A stretch of 64,000 bases of DNA from Parabacteroides acidifaciens (lineage in GTDB: Bacteria; Bacteroidota; Bacteroidia; Bacteroidales; Tannerellaceae), in contig NZ_QREV01000008.1 of the NCBI RefSeq assembly GCF_003363715.1, forward strand, positions 45,463-109,462, read 5' to 3'. The first letter of the stretch is position 1, and every line of letters starts with the position of its first letter. Of this stretch, positions 53,352 through 62,421 are shown piece by piece. The notes under the pieces were generated by a model. That model saw only the letters and a program-made list of their open reading frames with translations. It was not told the origin of the DNA and made no database searches. A program made the position numbers and the translations under genes.

Positions 53352-54402
53352 AATTATTTTGATTGATTAAATTGACTACTACTTTGACTATGATATCTTT
53401 TTCTTCTGTACGGCTTTCGGCTATCATCAAAGTGAGAGCTACCAATGTATTATCAGCAATCCGTTTTTCTCCATTTTCACGATAGAGTATGCCGTTATTT
53501 TCCATGAACCAAAGAAACAGCATAGCAGCAATACGCTTATTTCCATCGCTGAACGAATGATTCTTGGTAACGAGGTATAACAACATAGCAGCCTTCTCTT
53601 CAATGCTTGGATAGAGTTCTTTACCTCCAAAAGTCTGATAGATAGTGGAGATGGAACTTTTAAATGACTGGTCTTTCTCATGGGCAAATAGTTTGCTTCC
53701 TCCAAACTTTCCTTTTAGACTCATAATGGCTTTCATTGCATTTTCGTAAGTAGCATGGAATTGATTGCTTTGGGTAGTTTGTTCGATAGTGAGTTGCTGA
53801 TAGTCATATTTATCAAGTGTATCGAGAGCATAAACATAGTCAGTTACTACTGCTAATAGTCCTTTGGATTGTTCGGAAGTTAGTTGTTCTTGGTTCTTAA
53901 TTGTGTTACTGAGAATATGAATCATGCCTTTCAGCTCATCATACTGTTCTAATTTTATCTTTTGGTTAATGGCATATCCTTTAATAAGATAGTCTTTCAA
54001 TATCTTGTTCGCCCAAATGCGGAATTGGGTGCCACGTTTAGATTTTACTCGATAACCAACAGATATAATAACATCCAGATTGTAAAGAGCGGCTTCATAC
54101 TTTTGGTCACCTTCAGAACCCATATGTGCAAATTTTGCACATGTGATATGTTTTTCTAATTCTCCTTCTTTATATATATTATTGATGTGTCGTCCAATGA
54201 CTGTTCTGTCTTTTTGGAACAAATCTCCCATCTGTGCCTGTGTCAGCCACACAGTGTCTGCTTCCATTTTTACATCTAATTGGATTTTACCATCTTCTGC
54301 TTGGTAGATAATAATATTATTTGAAGCTGTGTTTAATTCATCTATATACATGGGTGGATACTCCGCTTTGTTGTGTTCGTTTAATTGGATTTCTGGTTCC
54401 AT
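53350..54402 (-). CDS. RhuM-Fic/Doc fusion protein
   Basis: 350 residues. RhuM domain: VWLTQAQMGDLFQKDRTVIGRHINNI near residues 50-75 and NLDVIISVGYRVKSKRGTQF near 110-130. C-terminal Fic/Doc domain: HSFSDGNKRIAAMLFLWFM near 280, the Doc-like variant (HxFxDGNKR) of the HPFxxGNGR motif, which suggests a kinase-like or AMPylation activity on a translation target. An anti-toxin is not obvious next door. The first 18 codons form one copy of a 57-base direct repeat. Confidence 0.87.
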   Translation of the reverse strand: MEPEIQLNEHNKAEYPPMYIDELNTASNNIIIYQAEDGKIQLDVKMEADTVWLTQAQMGDLFQKDRTVIGRHINNIYKEGELEKHITCAKFAHMGSEGDQKYEAALYNLDVIISVGYRVKSKRGTQFRIWANKILKDYLIKGYAINQKIKLEQYDELKGMIHILSNTIKNQEQLTSEQSKGLLAVVTDYVYALDTLDKYDYQQLTIEQTTQSNQFHATYENAMKAIMSLKGKFGGSKLFAHEKDQSFKSSISTIYQTFGGKELYPSIEEKAAMLLYLVTKNHSFSDGNKRIAAMLFLWFMENNGILYRENGEKRIADNTLVALTLMIAESRTEEKDIIVKVVVNLINQNN

Positions 54403-54405
54403 ATT
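54349..54405. repeat. 57-bp direct repeat, copy 2 (start of the Fic gene)
   Basis: Second copy of the repeat at 53295-53351. Recombination between copies would delete or circularise 1054 bases, i.e. the whole RhuM-Fic gene. Confidence 0.9.
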
Positions 54406-55070
54406 TATTGTAGTTGTTGTAAATGACGAAAAGATATGCTTATGTCGAAAAATATTTTTGTTTTTCCGGTTGGAAGTTTGACGTTGAATACGTCATATTT
54501 ATTTTCGAGGGTGGCTTGTTGTTGAATGGATTTTGCTTGAAGCGGTTTAAAAATGATTTCATATTCATCCGATACGCATATCACTTTGTATGCTGTTTCT
54601 GTACTGGCGCCATTACCTGTTGCTAAAATCGCTTGGATGATTTGTTGATAACGCAGAGAAGTGTTCTCGAGAAATGATTGCAAATCGGGATCTTTCAGTG
54701 CTATGCTACATGTCATTGCTTTAATAAGCAGGCTTAAAGAAAGCGGATTCCTTTTGAGTTCTTGCTTAATCAAAGGAAGTGCCGTTGCAAAATCATTTTT
54801 TGAGTAGGCTTTATCTATATTCATGTAAAGTGCGAAACTGTTATATTCATCAGTAAAAGGAAATCCATAATAGATTTGGGCTACTTCTTCCTTGGAAAGA
54901 GTGGGATCTCCTTGCTCAAAGCGTGTGAGTAAAAGATCGTATTCGATACGTTCATCTTTGACAAATCGCTCCATTTCAGCATAATCGATTTGCATAAATT
55001 CATTTTGAGCAAAAGCAGTAAAAGTGTTGGTAATAAAGAATAGTATTACTCCCATTAAAATTCTTGCCAT
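54405..55070 (-). CDS. DUF4919 exported protein
   Basis: 221 residues with a signal peptide (MARILMGVILFFITNTFTAFAQ). MQIDYAEMERFVKD and the QIYYGFPFTDEYNSF segment are DUF4919 features; a helical middle (AYSKNDFATALPLIKQELKRNPLSLSLLIKA) resembles a TPR pair. Periplasmic, function unknown. It lies four bases downstream of the acetyltransferase and two before the RhuM-Fic start. Confidence 0.8.
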   Translation of the reverse strand: MARILMGVILFFITNTFTAFAQNEFMQIDYAEMERFVKDERIEYDLLLTRFEQGDPTLSKEEVAQIYYGFPFTDEYNSFALYMNIDKAYSKNDFATALPLIKQELKRNPLSLSLLIKAMTCSIALKDPDLQSFLENTSLRYQQIIQAILATGNGASTETAYKVICVSDEYEIIFKPLQAKSIQQQATLENKYDVFNVKLPTGKTKIFFDISISFRHLQQLQ

Positions 55071-55074
55071 GACC

Positions 55075-56145
55075 TTATTGTTTAAAATCGTTTTTCAGTA
55101 AACTGTATATATTGATATCCGTATATTCTCCCGACAGCAGCAATTCCCCTTCCCGTTCCGTTCCTTCAAGGGTAAATCCTAAGCGTTTAGGGATAGCGTT
55201 GCTTGGGTGGTTACCGACAGCACAGCGGATTTGGATGCGATTAATATTTCGCTCATGAAAAGCCCACTGGCAGAGGTAGCGGACTGCGTTTGTTACAATT
55301 CCTTTACCACGATAGGCGGGAAGCAGCCAATAACCGATTTCGGTGCGGTGATTAGATGGATCGGAGAAATGGAAACCTGCTAATCCGCAGATATCTGTAT
55401 CATGCTCCAAGATAAATACCGGATCACGTTTTTCATAAGGGGTCGCCAGTATAGGATGCAGAAATTGCTGTTCATCGGCTACGCTCTGAAGACTGTCCAC
55501 AAACGGGAGCCAAGTGCGAAGATCATCCCGATTCTTGTCGATCGCCTCGAAAATGATGCCGGCATCTTCATAAGTCGCTTCCCGGATTGTGTAGCCGGGA
55601 ACTCCGATCGGGTTGGAATGGGGACGGAGTGTTTTCTCGAAAGCTTTTCGGGCACTGTTGTTCCGGTAATACACTTCCCCACAATAGTTGAAATCCAGTG
55701 AGTCAATCAACCGGAGCATATAAGCATTGTCATATTTCGTATCGACACGGAAATTGTAGATCCCTTTTCGGCGGCTGACTTCTTCGGCCTGCAACATGAA
55801 CTGTTTCGCCATGCCTTGCCGTTTCATCTCGTCGGCGACGGCAAGCCGGTGAACGATGAGATACGGCAAATCATTCGACCATTGATCTTTTATCTGCTCG
55901 TACACAGGTTCGCCGTCAAAAGATACGACACCATAAGCTACAACCCGGTTTTCCCGGCAGATCACATATCCGTTTCCGTCCCGGATATCTTGCCGGATAT
56001 TTTCGATGGACGGGTAATTTTCATCCCATTGCTGGCTGCCGAGCCGGCGCATTTGCGCTTTCGCCTGTTCGATGATTTGCCATATCCGTTCTGTATCTGT
56101 TTCTTCTGCTTTACGAAAGATGTCGGGGTTGTCTGAGTATTCCAT
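55075..56145 (-). CDS. Double GNAT acetyltransferase
   Basis: 356 residues with two GNAT domains. The first (about 1-170) contains HRLAVADEMKRQGMAKQFMLQAEE, a canonical acetyl-CoA loop (RxxGxA). The second (about 180-350) has RimJ/RimL features (IGYWLLPAYRGKGIVTNAVRYLC, and NRIQIRCAVGNHPSNAIPKRLGF). Fused GNAT pairs occur in Bacteroidetes; acceptors are unknown, with protein N-terminal or small amine acetylation possible. The promoter box TATCTTTG at 56177-56184 is about 32 bases upstream. Confidence 0.87.
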   Translation of the reverse strand: MEYSDNPDIFRKAEETDTERIWQIIEQAKAQMRRLGSQQWDENYPSIENIRQDIRDGNGYVICRENRVVAYGVVSFDGEPVYEQIKDQWSNDLPYLIVHRLAVADEMKRQGMAKQFMLQAEEVSRRKGIYNFRVDTKYDNAYMLRLIDSLDFNYCGEVYYRNNSARKAFEKTLRPHSNPIGVPGYTIREATYEDAGIIFEAIDKNRDDLRTWLPFVDSLQSVADEQQFLHPILATPYEKRDPVFILEHDTDICGLAGFHFSDPSNHRTEIGYWLLPAYRGKGIVTNAVRYLCQWAFHERNINRIQIRCAVGNHPSNAIPKRLGFTLEGTEREGELLLSGEYTDINIYSLLKNDFKQ

Positions 56146-56176
56146 TAAGTCTCTGATTTTTGTTCTTTATGAACAT

Positions 56177-56184
56177 CAAAGATA
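56177..56184 (-). promoter_or_regulatory. -7 box of the acetyltransferase unit
   Basis: TATCTTTG on the minus strand, predicted start near 56170, 25 bases before the ATG. The remainder of 56185-56354 is AT-rich and must hold the decarboxylase promoter. Confidence 0.55.
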
Positions 56185-56354
56185 CTCTTATTTTTCTTTT
56201 TCTCAATACCTTTTGTCAATATGTTAAAATGAGAAATAGAATTCAGTTTTTATAAACATTTGCTATTCTTAACCCGGAAATTGGAATCAAAACAGTTTAA
56301 TTTTTGTTATAAAGATAAATTTAAGTCTGAAACGGTCTAAACAATTTATTAGGT

Positions 56355-57941
56355 ATGATACGAAAACTATTGATTCGGGATCTGACTCTTCGGGATGGTC
56401 AGCAATCTGCTTTTGCGACGCGGATGTCACAGGAGCAAATAGACAGAGTGCTTCCTTTTTATCGGAAAGCCGGTTTTTATGCGATGGAAGTGTGGGGAGG
56501 CGCAGTGCCTGATTCTGTTATGCGTTATTTGGGAGAAGATCCTTGGGAACGGTTGGAGAAAATAAAAGCGGCCGTCGGTAATGCCTCTAAGTTGGCAGCT
56601 CTTTCACGTGGGCGTAACTTGTTTGGTTATGATCCTTATCCGGATAAGATAATCAAAGGGTTTTGCCGTAACTCCATTGAGTCCGGATTGGATATTATGC
56701 GTATATTTGATGCTCTGAATGATGTGGAAAACATCAAGTCGACAGTAAAATATGTAAAGCGTTTTGGAGGGATCGCCGATTGTGCTGTTTGCTACACGAT
56801 CGATCCGCATCATTCGGCTGTCGAAAGGATCAAGGCTGCTTTGCATGGACATGCTCTGCACAAGCCGGTTTTCACGAATGAATATTTCCTCGACAAGGCA
56901 CTTCAGATGGAGGCTTTAGGGGCAGATATGATTACGATCAAGGATATGAGCGGTCTGCTTCCTCCCGAGAGAAGTGCGGAGATCGTGCGGTTATTTAAAA
57001 AACACCTGAAAGTTCCGGTTGATTTCCATACTCACTGTACGCCCGGTTATGGCCTGGCCTCCGTTCTGGCGGCTATCGTCAACGGGGTGGATATTGTCGA
57101 TACCAATATCTGGTATTTTGCCGGCGGAACGGCAGCTCCGGCTGTTGAACTGGTATATGTGTTCTGTAAGAAAATGGGGATTGAACTGGATATTAATATG
57201 GAAGTGATTACGAAGATTAACGCCCATTTGCTGGATATCCGCAAGGAACTGTCTTCTTTCGATATGGCAAAACAATTGCCGAAACCGTTTAATCCGTTGA
57301 CGGATAAAATTCCGACGGAAGTAGACCGTTTCTTTAATGATGCGATCGAGGCGGCGCGGAAGGATAAAGAGGACGATTTGCTTATATTCTGCCATGCGAT
57401 AGAAGAATATTTCGGTTTCCCCGAGCCGAATGAATTGGTGAAGAAAGCCCAGATACCGGGAGGGATGTACACGAATATGATCGCCCAATTGAAACAGCTG
57501 GGTCAGTTGGATTTATTGGAAAAAGCAATGTCATTGATCCCCCAGGTGCGTATGGATGCCGGTTTGCCGCCTTTGGTGACACCGACCAGCCAAATTATCG
57601 CGGCACAAGCTGTTTCATGTGCACAGGACCTGTTAAATGGGCGTCCGTTGTATAGCCACCCTTCCAATCAGTTTATTGCCTTAGTCAAAGGGGAATATGG
57701 AAAGACGCCTGTTCCTGTCGATCCGGAGTTCCGGTTGATGATTACAGGGTCGAGAGACGAGGTTCCTTATGATCCTTCGGATTATGAGATGCAGGAGAAT
57801 CCTGTGATAGAAGAAATCGGTGTCCAGTTGGCGGAAAATGAAAAAGAGGTTTTGCTTTTGGAACTTTTCCCGATGATGGCACATCACTTTCTGGCAAAAA
57901 AGAAACAGAAACGGGCGCATACTACTTTTCCTCCGGTCTGA
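56355..57941 (+). CDS. Oxaloacetate decarboxylase alpha / pyruvate carboxylase subunit B-type carboxyltransferase
   Basis: 528 residues. HMGL-like TIM barrel: IRDLTLRDGQQSAFATRM (metal and substrate site) at the start, GADMITIKDMSGLLPP near 195 (with the carrier Lys), and DFHTHCTPGYG near 225 (His metal ligands); then the PYC_OADA conserved domain to about 470. No biotinyl domain, so the biotin carrier must be a separate protein. It would transfer CO2 between oxaloacetate/pyruvate and biotin. Nearby genes give no partner subunits. Confidence 0.88.
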   Translation: MIRKLLIRDLTLRDGQQSAFATRMSQEQIDRVLPFYRKAGFYAMEVWGGAVPDSVMRYLGEDPWERLEKIKAAVGNASKLAALSRGRNLFGYDPYPDKIIKGFCRNSIESGLDIMRIFDALNDVENIKSTVKYVKRFGGIADCAVCYTIDPHHSAVERIKAALHGHALHKPVFTNEYFLDKALQMEALGADMITIKDMSGLLPPERSAEIVRLFKKHLKVPVDFHTHCTPGYGLASVLAAIVNGVDIVDTNIWYFAGGTAAPAVELVYVFCKKMGIELDINMEVITKINAHLLDIRKELSSFDMAKQLPKPFNPLTDKIPTEVDRFFNDAIEAARKDKEDDLLIFCHAIEEYFGFPEPNELVKKAQIPGGMYTNMIAQLKQLGQLDLLEKAMSLIPQVRMDAGLPPLVTPTSQIIAAQAVSCAQDLLNGRPLYSHPSNQFIALVKGEYGKTPVPVDPEFRLMITGSRDEVPYDPSDYEMQENPVIEEIGVQLAENEKEVLLLELFPMMAHHFLAKKKQKRAHTTFPPV

Positions 57942-58000
57942 TGACCGGGGAAAACTTTTTTTGTCTTACATTTGTCTGCCGGATGTAAGCCCGATAGGAT

Positions 58001-59644
58001 ATGAGAGAGAGGTGGAGGATAATTTTGTTTTTACTTTTTACTGCAAATATAGCTTTTGCGGACAATAACCTCGACTCAATATTGATCCGTCTGGATCAGA
58101 CAATCCTCCGGCATGAGATATATAAGAACGCAAGGGAAGCCCGTATCCGTGTCCTGAAGGAAAAAGCAGTAAATGCCGAGCCTGTCTCTCTTGCCGCTTA
58201 TCAGTTGAATGATAGTATTTTCCGGGAGTATAAATCCTATATGTGTGATTCTGCGGTTCATTATCTGAATAAAAACGTCGAGATTGCCCGTAAGCTTCAT
58301 GACCGTGAACGGGAATATAAAAGTATATTTCTTTTATCTTCATTGCTTGCTACTGCCGGCATGTATCAGGAAGCTGTCGATATGTTGGGAGATATCCGGC
58401 GAGAGCAGTTACCCTCCTCCCTTATTCAGGATTATTACGTTTGTAAGGAACATGTTTACAGGGAAATATCGGGGAACTCCCGTGAACCGAAAAGTAAACG
58501 CCGTTATGGGGATTTGTCTCTGGCTTACCGCGATTCGTTATTAAGGATACTGCCGGAAGGTGTAGACAAGCGGATTGAGTTGCAGGAACTTGTCTTACGA
58601 GCAGACGGACGTATGGAGGATGCTTGCCGGATAAACGATGCCAGGCTGGCAAGAGTGCCTTTCGGCTCTCCGGAGTATGCACTGACCTCTTATCAACGTG
58701 CCATGATCTACCGTCAGGAGGGGAATCGGGAGAAAGAGAAACTCTATTTGGCTCTGTCATCTCTGTCAGACGTGCAATCTGCCATCACGGATCATGCTTC
58801 TCTGTGGATGCTGGCCGATTTATTGCTCAAGGATGGCGATATAGAACGTGCTTATCACTATATCCGTTTTTCCTGGGATGAGACAAACCGGTTCCGGGCC
58901 CGTTCGAGAAGTTGGCAGAGCGCTGATATCCTTTCGCTGATCGACAAGAACTATCAGGCAACGATCGAGAAAAAGAACCGAATGCTGGTGACCTACCTGG
59001 CTCTGATCAGCTTGCTGACCTTGTTACTGATATCTGCCGTTATTTATATCTACCGACAGATGAAACGCCTGGCGGAAGCCCGGAATCATTTGCAGGAAAC
59101 AAATGGGCAGTTAAAGGTTTTGAATGGGGAGCTGCATCAGATGAACGCACGTTTGCAGTCGGCCAACCGGCAACTTTCCGAATCCAACCAGATTAAAGAG
59201 GAATATATCGGACGTTTCATAAAGCTATGTTCTACTTATATCGATAAGCTGGATGGTTACCGCCGTATGGTCAACAAGAAAGTCTGTGCCGGACAGATAG
59301 AGGAGCTGGCCAAAATTACCCGTTCTTCTAATGCGCTGAACGCGGAATTGGATGAATTGTATAAGAATTTTGATACGGCATTCCTTCATTTGTTCCCTAA
59401 CTTTGTGGCGCAGTTTAATGCGCTTTTGCAGGAAGACGAACAGATCGTATTGAAGAGGGATGAGTTGTTGAACACGGAACTCCGTATTTTTGCTTTGATT
59501 CGCTTAGGCATTAATGATAGTTCCCAGATTGCAGAATTTCTTCGTTATTCGGTTAACACGATCTACAACTATAGGGCGAAGGTAAAAAACAAAGCCTGTG
59601 TTTCCCGGGATGATTTTGAGAATTTGGTGCGTGAAATACATTAA
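58001..59644 (+). CDS. DUF6377-type membrane-anchored transcriptional regulator
   Basis: 547 residues. Signal peptide (RWRIILFLLFTANIAFA), a TPR-like helical periplasmic region to about 320, one membrane helix (MLVTYLALISLLTLLLISAVIYIY, about 328-350), a coiled coil (about 355-400), and a cytoplasmic C-terminal LuxR-like HTH (DSSQIAEFLRYSVNTIYNYRAKVKNKACV). This is a one-component trans-membrane regulator typical of Bacteroidetes. Target genes not visible; the small membrane peptide downstream may be one. Confidence 0.85.
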   Translation: MRERWRIILFLLFTANIAFADNNLDSILIRLDQTILRHEIYKNAREARIRVLKEKAVNAEPVSLAAYQLNDSIFREYKSYMCDSAVHYLNKNVEIARKLHDREREYKSIFLLSSLLATAGMYQEAVDMLGDIRREQLPSSLIQDYYVCKEHVYREISGNSREPKSKRRYGDLSLAYRDSLLRILPEGVDKRIELQELVLRADGRMEDACRINDARLARVPFGSPEYALTSYQRAMIYRQEGNREKEKLYLALSSLSDVQSAITDHASLWMLADLLLKDGDIERAYHYIRFSWDETNRFRARSRSWQSADILSLIDKNYQATIEKKNRMLVTYLALISLLTLLLISAVIYIYRQMKRLAEARNHLQETNGQLKVLNGELHQMNARLQSANRQLSESNQIKEEYIGRFIKLCSTYIDKLDGYRRMVNKKVCAGQIEELAKITRSSNALNAELDELYKNFDTAFLHLFPNFVAQFNALLQEDEQIVLKRDELLNTELRIFALIRLGINDSSQIAEFLRYSVNTIYNYRAKVKNKACVSRDDFENLVREIH

Positions 59645-59801
59645 TCCTTTCACTGCTAATCCACTTTTTTAGTAACATTGTTTTGAGTTATTATGCTGTA
59701 ATATAGTGTATTAATATTTTTGTTTGTCCACTTATTTGTTCACTGATCCTGTTTTGTCTTTTCTTTCTGCTTAATTTTGAATCACACAAAAAGTAATACG
59801 C

Positions 59802-59951
59802 ATGGAGAAGAACATAGGGGAGTTTCTATCCCGCAAAAGTACGGAGATAATCGCTATAATTGCCTGTATCGGTTTAGTTGTTACTCTGATTCTTGCTGCC
59901 GGAACGATTCGAATTGAGCAGGAGAAGGCGTGTATTGTGTCGCATAAATAA
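59802..59951 (+). CDS. 49-residue single-helix membrane peptide
   Basis: ATG 59802 to TAA 59951. MEKNIGEFLSRKSTE, then a strongly hydrophobic helix (IIAIIACIGLVVTLILAAGTI, residues 16-36), then a short polar tail (RIEQEKACIVSHK). AAGTAATACGC precedes it without a clear SD. Product unknown; the clean frame, membrane-helix composition and following terminator support a real gene. Confidence 0.55.
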   Translation: MEKNIGEFLSRKSTEIIAIIACIGLVVTLILAAGTIRIEQEKACIVSHK

Positions 59952-60022
59952 AGAAAGTGTTTTTGGTATTCTCTTATATATAAATACCCGGTTTAATGTT
60001 TTTAGGGTACGCTGTTTGTGAT

Positions 60023-60067
60023 AATCCCCGAACTTTCTAAAATGAAAGTGGCGGGGATTCTTTTTTT
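60023..60067 (+). terminator. Terminator before the riboswitch
   Basis: AATCCCCG/CGGGGATT (60023-60030/60052-60059) and inner ACTTTC/GAAAGT, followed by CTTTTTTT. It separates the small peptide from the importer operon. Confidence 0.8.
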
Positions 60068-60085
60068 CTTATTACTTTTGCCGTT

Positions 60086-60190
60086 GAAACAGGTTTCGTT
60101 ATCCTTTTCAGGATAAGGATTAAAAGGGAACCGGGTGGGAATCCCGGACAGACCACGCGTTCCCGTGGGGTAGGATAAGACTTGTCGGCA
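60086..60190 (+). promoter_or_regulatory. Cobalamin riboswitch
   Basis: Core elements are recognisable: GGTTTC near 60092, TTAAAAGGGAA near 60119-60129, CCGGGTGGGAATCCCGG near 60130-60146, CAGACCACGC, then GGGTAGGATAAGACTTGTC, which replaces the usual B12 box. Compact, like Bacteroidetes variants. A TACTTTTG -7 box at 60073-60080 sets the transcript start near 60086. It should repress the importer when cobalamin is high. Subclass and edges uncertain. Confidence 0.8.
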
Positions 60191-60210
60191 AGAAATAAAA
60201 TAAATTGAAT

Positions 60211-61374
60211 ATGAAAAAGTGTCTGGTAGGATGTTGCCTGCTTCTGTCGTTATTGGTTGTATCATCGTGCACAACCAATAACAACCGGCAGACTGAAAAG
60301 GAAGAAGTAGCCGAACAAAATGCGTATTCTGCTACCGTCCGTATTGTGCCGGAATATGCCTGTGGTTTTAGTGTATCTTACAATGACGGATATGTTTTGT
60401 TGGATATTCAGGACCCGCAGAATGAGGAAAGTACGACTTTCCATTATGCACTTGTCAAGAGAGGGACTAAGCCGGCGGGTATCCCTGAATCATATACGGT
60501 GATCGAGACGCCTATCCGGAGTGTTATTTGTATGACATCCCTTCAACTATCCAACTTTATTAAAATGGATGCCTTAGATAAAGTTGTGGGAATTACCAGC
60601 ACGCGGCATCTGTTTAACAAAAAAATGAATGAACGGTTGGAGAGCGGGAAGACTGCTAAGATCGGTATAGAAGGAAATTTCGACAATGAAGTGATCATGA
60701 GCATGAATCCGGACTTGATTCTCGTTTCACCTTTTAAGCGGGGTGGATATGAAACCTTGAAAGACGTCGGTATTCCACTGATTCCCCACTTGGGATATAA
60801 GGAGATGACGCCGTTAGGACAGGCGGAATGGGTGAAGTTCGTAGGTTTATTGTTGGGTGAAGAACAGAAGGCGAATGAAACCTTCTCGACCATAGCAATG
60901 CGGTATAATGAATTGAAAGTATTGACGGCGGAAGGAAAGGTAAAGAGACGTCCGGTCGTTCTGAGCGGTGAGATGAGAGGGGGAAACTGGTATGCCGTGG
61001 GAGGCGAAAGTTTCCTGGCACAGCTTTTTAAGGATGCCGGAGCCGATTATTTCCTGAAGGACGACAAACGATCGGGCGGTGTGATACTCGACTTCGAGAC
61101 TGTCTATAACCAGGGTGACGAGGCCGACTATTGGCGCATCGTGAACAGCTATCCAGGTACATTCAGCTATAAAGCCCTGCAAGACCAGGACCCGCGTTAT
61201 GCAGATTTCCGGGCTTTCAAGGAAAAAGGCATCATCTATTGCAATATGAAAGATACTCCTTTTTACGAAAGCATGCCGACCGAGCCGGAAGTTGTATTGG
61301 CCGACCTGCTGCATATCTTCCATCCGGACCTGTTGCCCGGCCATACGCCTGTTTATTACGCACTATTAAAATAA
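60211..61374 (+). CDS. btuF: BtuF-like cobalamin-binding lipoprotein
   Basis: 387 residues from ATG 60211 (TTG at 60205 also open). Lipoprotein signal (CLLLSLLVVSSC with Cys near 22). Periplasmic binding fold of the FecB/BtuF class: RSVICMTSLQLSNFIKMDALDKVVGIT and NPDLILVSPFKRGGYETLKDVGIPLIP. Behind a cobalamin riboswitch and before BtuC/BtuD, so corrinoid uptake is the natural reading; haem or siderophore binding is excluded only by the riboswitch. Confidence 0.82.
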   Translation: MKKCLVGCCLLLSLLVVSSCTTNNNRQTEKEEVAEQNAYSATVRIVPEYACGFSVSYNDGYVLLDIQDPQNEESTTFHYALVKRGTKPAGIPESYTVIETPIRSVICMTSLQLSNFIKMDALDKVVGITSTRHLFNKKMNERLESGKTAKIGIEGNFDNEVIMSMNPDLILVSPFKRGGYETLKDVGIPLIPHLGYKEMTPLGQAEWVKFVGLLLGEEQKANETFSTIAMRYNELKVLTAEGKVKRRPVVLSGEMRGGNWYAVGGESFLAQLFKDAGADYFLKDDKRSGGVILDFETVYNQGDEADYWRIVNSYPGTFSYKALQDQDPRYADFRAFKEKGIIYCNMKDTPFYESMPTEPEVVLADLLHIFHPDLLPGHTPVYYALLK

Positions 61375-61383
61375 GCTACGTTG

Positions 61384-62421
61384 ATGAGACACTCTACTAC
61401 TTTTCTGATGTTGCTGATCGTGGCGTCTATCCTTGTTTTGATGTTCCTCAATCTGGTGTTGGGATCGGTATCTATTCCGTTGAAGTCTGTCTGGAATATC
61501 GTATGCGGAATAGGAGAGGAACCGGTGACCTGGCAGAATATCGTCTGGAAATCCCGTCTTCCGCAAGCCTTGACGGCATTGGTGGCAGGAGCCGGTCTGG
61601 CGATAAGCGGTTTGCAGATGCAGACGGTTTTCCGGAATCCGCTGGCTGGACCGTCCGTTTTAGGCATCAGTTCCGGTGCCAGTATGGGGGTCGCCTTTGT
61701 GGTGCTGTTGAGCGGAAGCCTGGGCGGTGTGGCGCTTAGCAAATTGGGGTTTATGGGAGAGATTGCCCTTTCTATTGCGGCGGTGATCGGTTCGTTGTCG
61801 GTGATGGCGTTGATTGTCTATGTTTCGCAAAAGGTAAAAGGGAATGTGACGTTATTGATTATCGGTGTGATGATCGGATATGTGGCGAATGCGGTGATCG
61901 GCGTGCTGAAGTTTTTCAGTGTGGAGGAGGATATCCGTGCTTATGTGATCTGGGGGTTGGGTAGCTTCTCCCGTGTATCCGGCAATCAGATGATGCTGTT
62001 TGTCGCGATCATGTTGGTTCTGATCCCGCTATCTTTCCTTTTGATAAAGACGTTGAACCTGATGCTGTTAGGAGACGGGTATGCCCGCAACTTAGGCTTG
62101 AATATCAAGCGGGCGCGCTTGTTGGTGATCACTTCGGCCGGTGTGCTGACGGCTATCGTAACAGCTTATTGCGGTCCTATCATCTTTTTAGGGTTGGCGG
62201 TTCCGCATCTTTGTCGGGCGATATTTCAGACATCCGACCACCGGATACTGATGCCTGCCGTATTGTTTGCCGGGGCTGCATTGGCGCTGGTTTGTAACCT
62301 GATTGCCCGTATGCCGGGATTCGAGGGAGCTTTGCCGGTCAATTCGGTGACGGCTCTGGTCGGTGCTCCGGTGATCGCTTCCGTACTATTCAGCAAACGT
62401 AAGAACGAACTGAACGAATGA
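61384..62421 (+). CDS. btuC: BtuC-like FecCD-family permease
   Basis: 345 residues, about nine to ten membrane segments. Family signatures: RLPQALTALVAGAGLAISGLQMQTVFRNPLAGPSVLGISSGA near 60-105 and AYCGPIIFLGLAVPHLCRAIF near 260-280. ATG 61384 follows the btuF stop by ten bases; the end overlaps btuD (ATGATGA). Confidence 0.9.
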   Translation: MRHSTTFLMLLIVASILVLMFLNLVLGSVSIPLKSVWNIVCGIGEEPVTWQNIVWKSRLPQALTALVAGAGLAISGLQMQTVFRNPLAGPSVLGISSGASMGVAFVVLLSGSLGGVALSKLGFMGEIALSIAAVIGSLSVMALIVYVSQKVKGNVTLLIIGVMIGYVANAVIGVLKFFSVEEDIRAYVIWGLGSFSRVSGNQMMLFVAIMLVLIPLSFLLIKTLNLMLLGDGYARNLGLNIKRARLLVITSAGVLTAIVTAYCGPIIFLGLAVPHLCRAIFQTSDHRILMPAVLFAGAALALVCNLIARMPGFEGALPVNSVTALVGAPVIASVLFSKRKNELNE

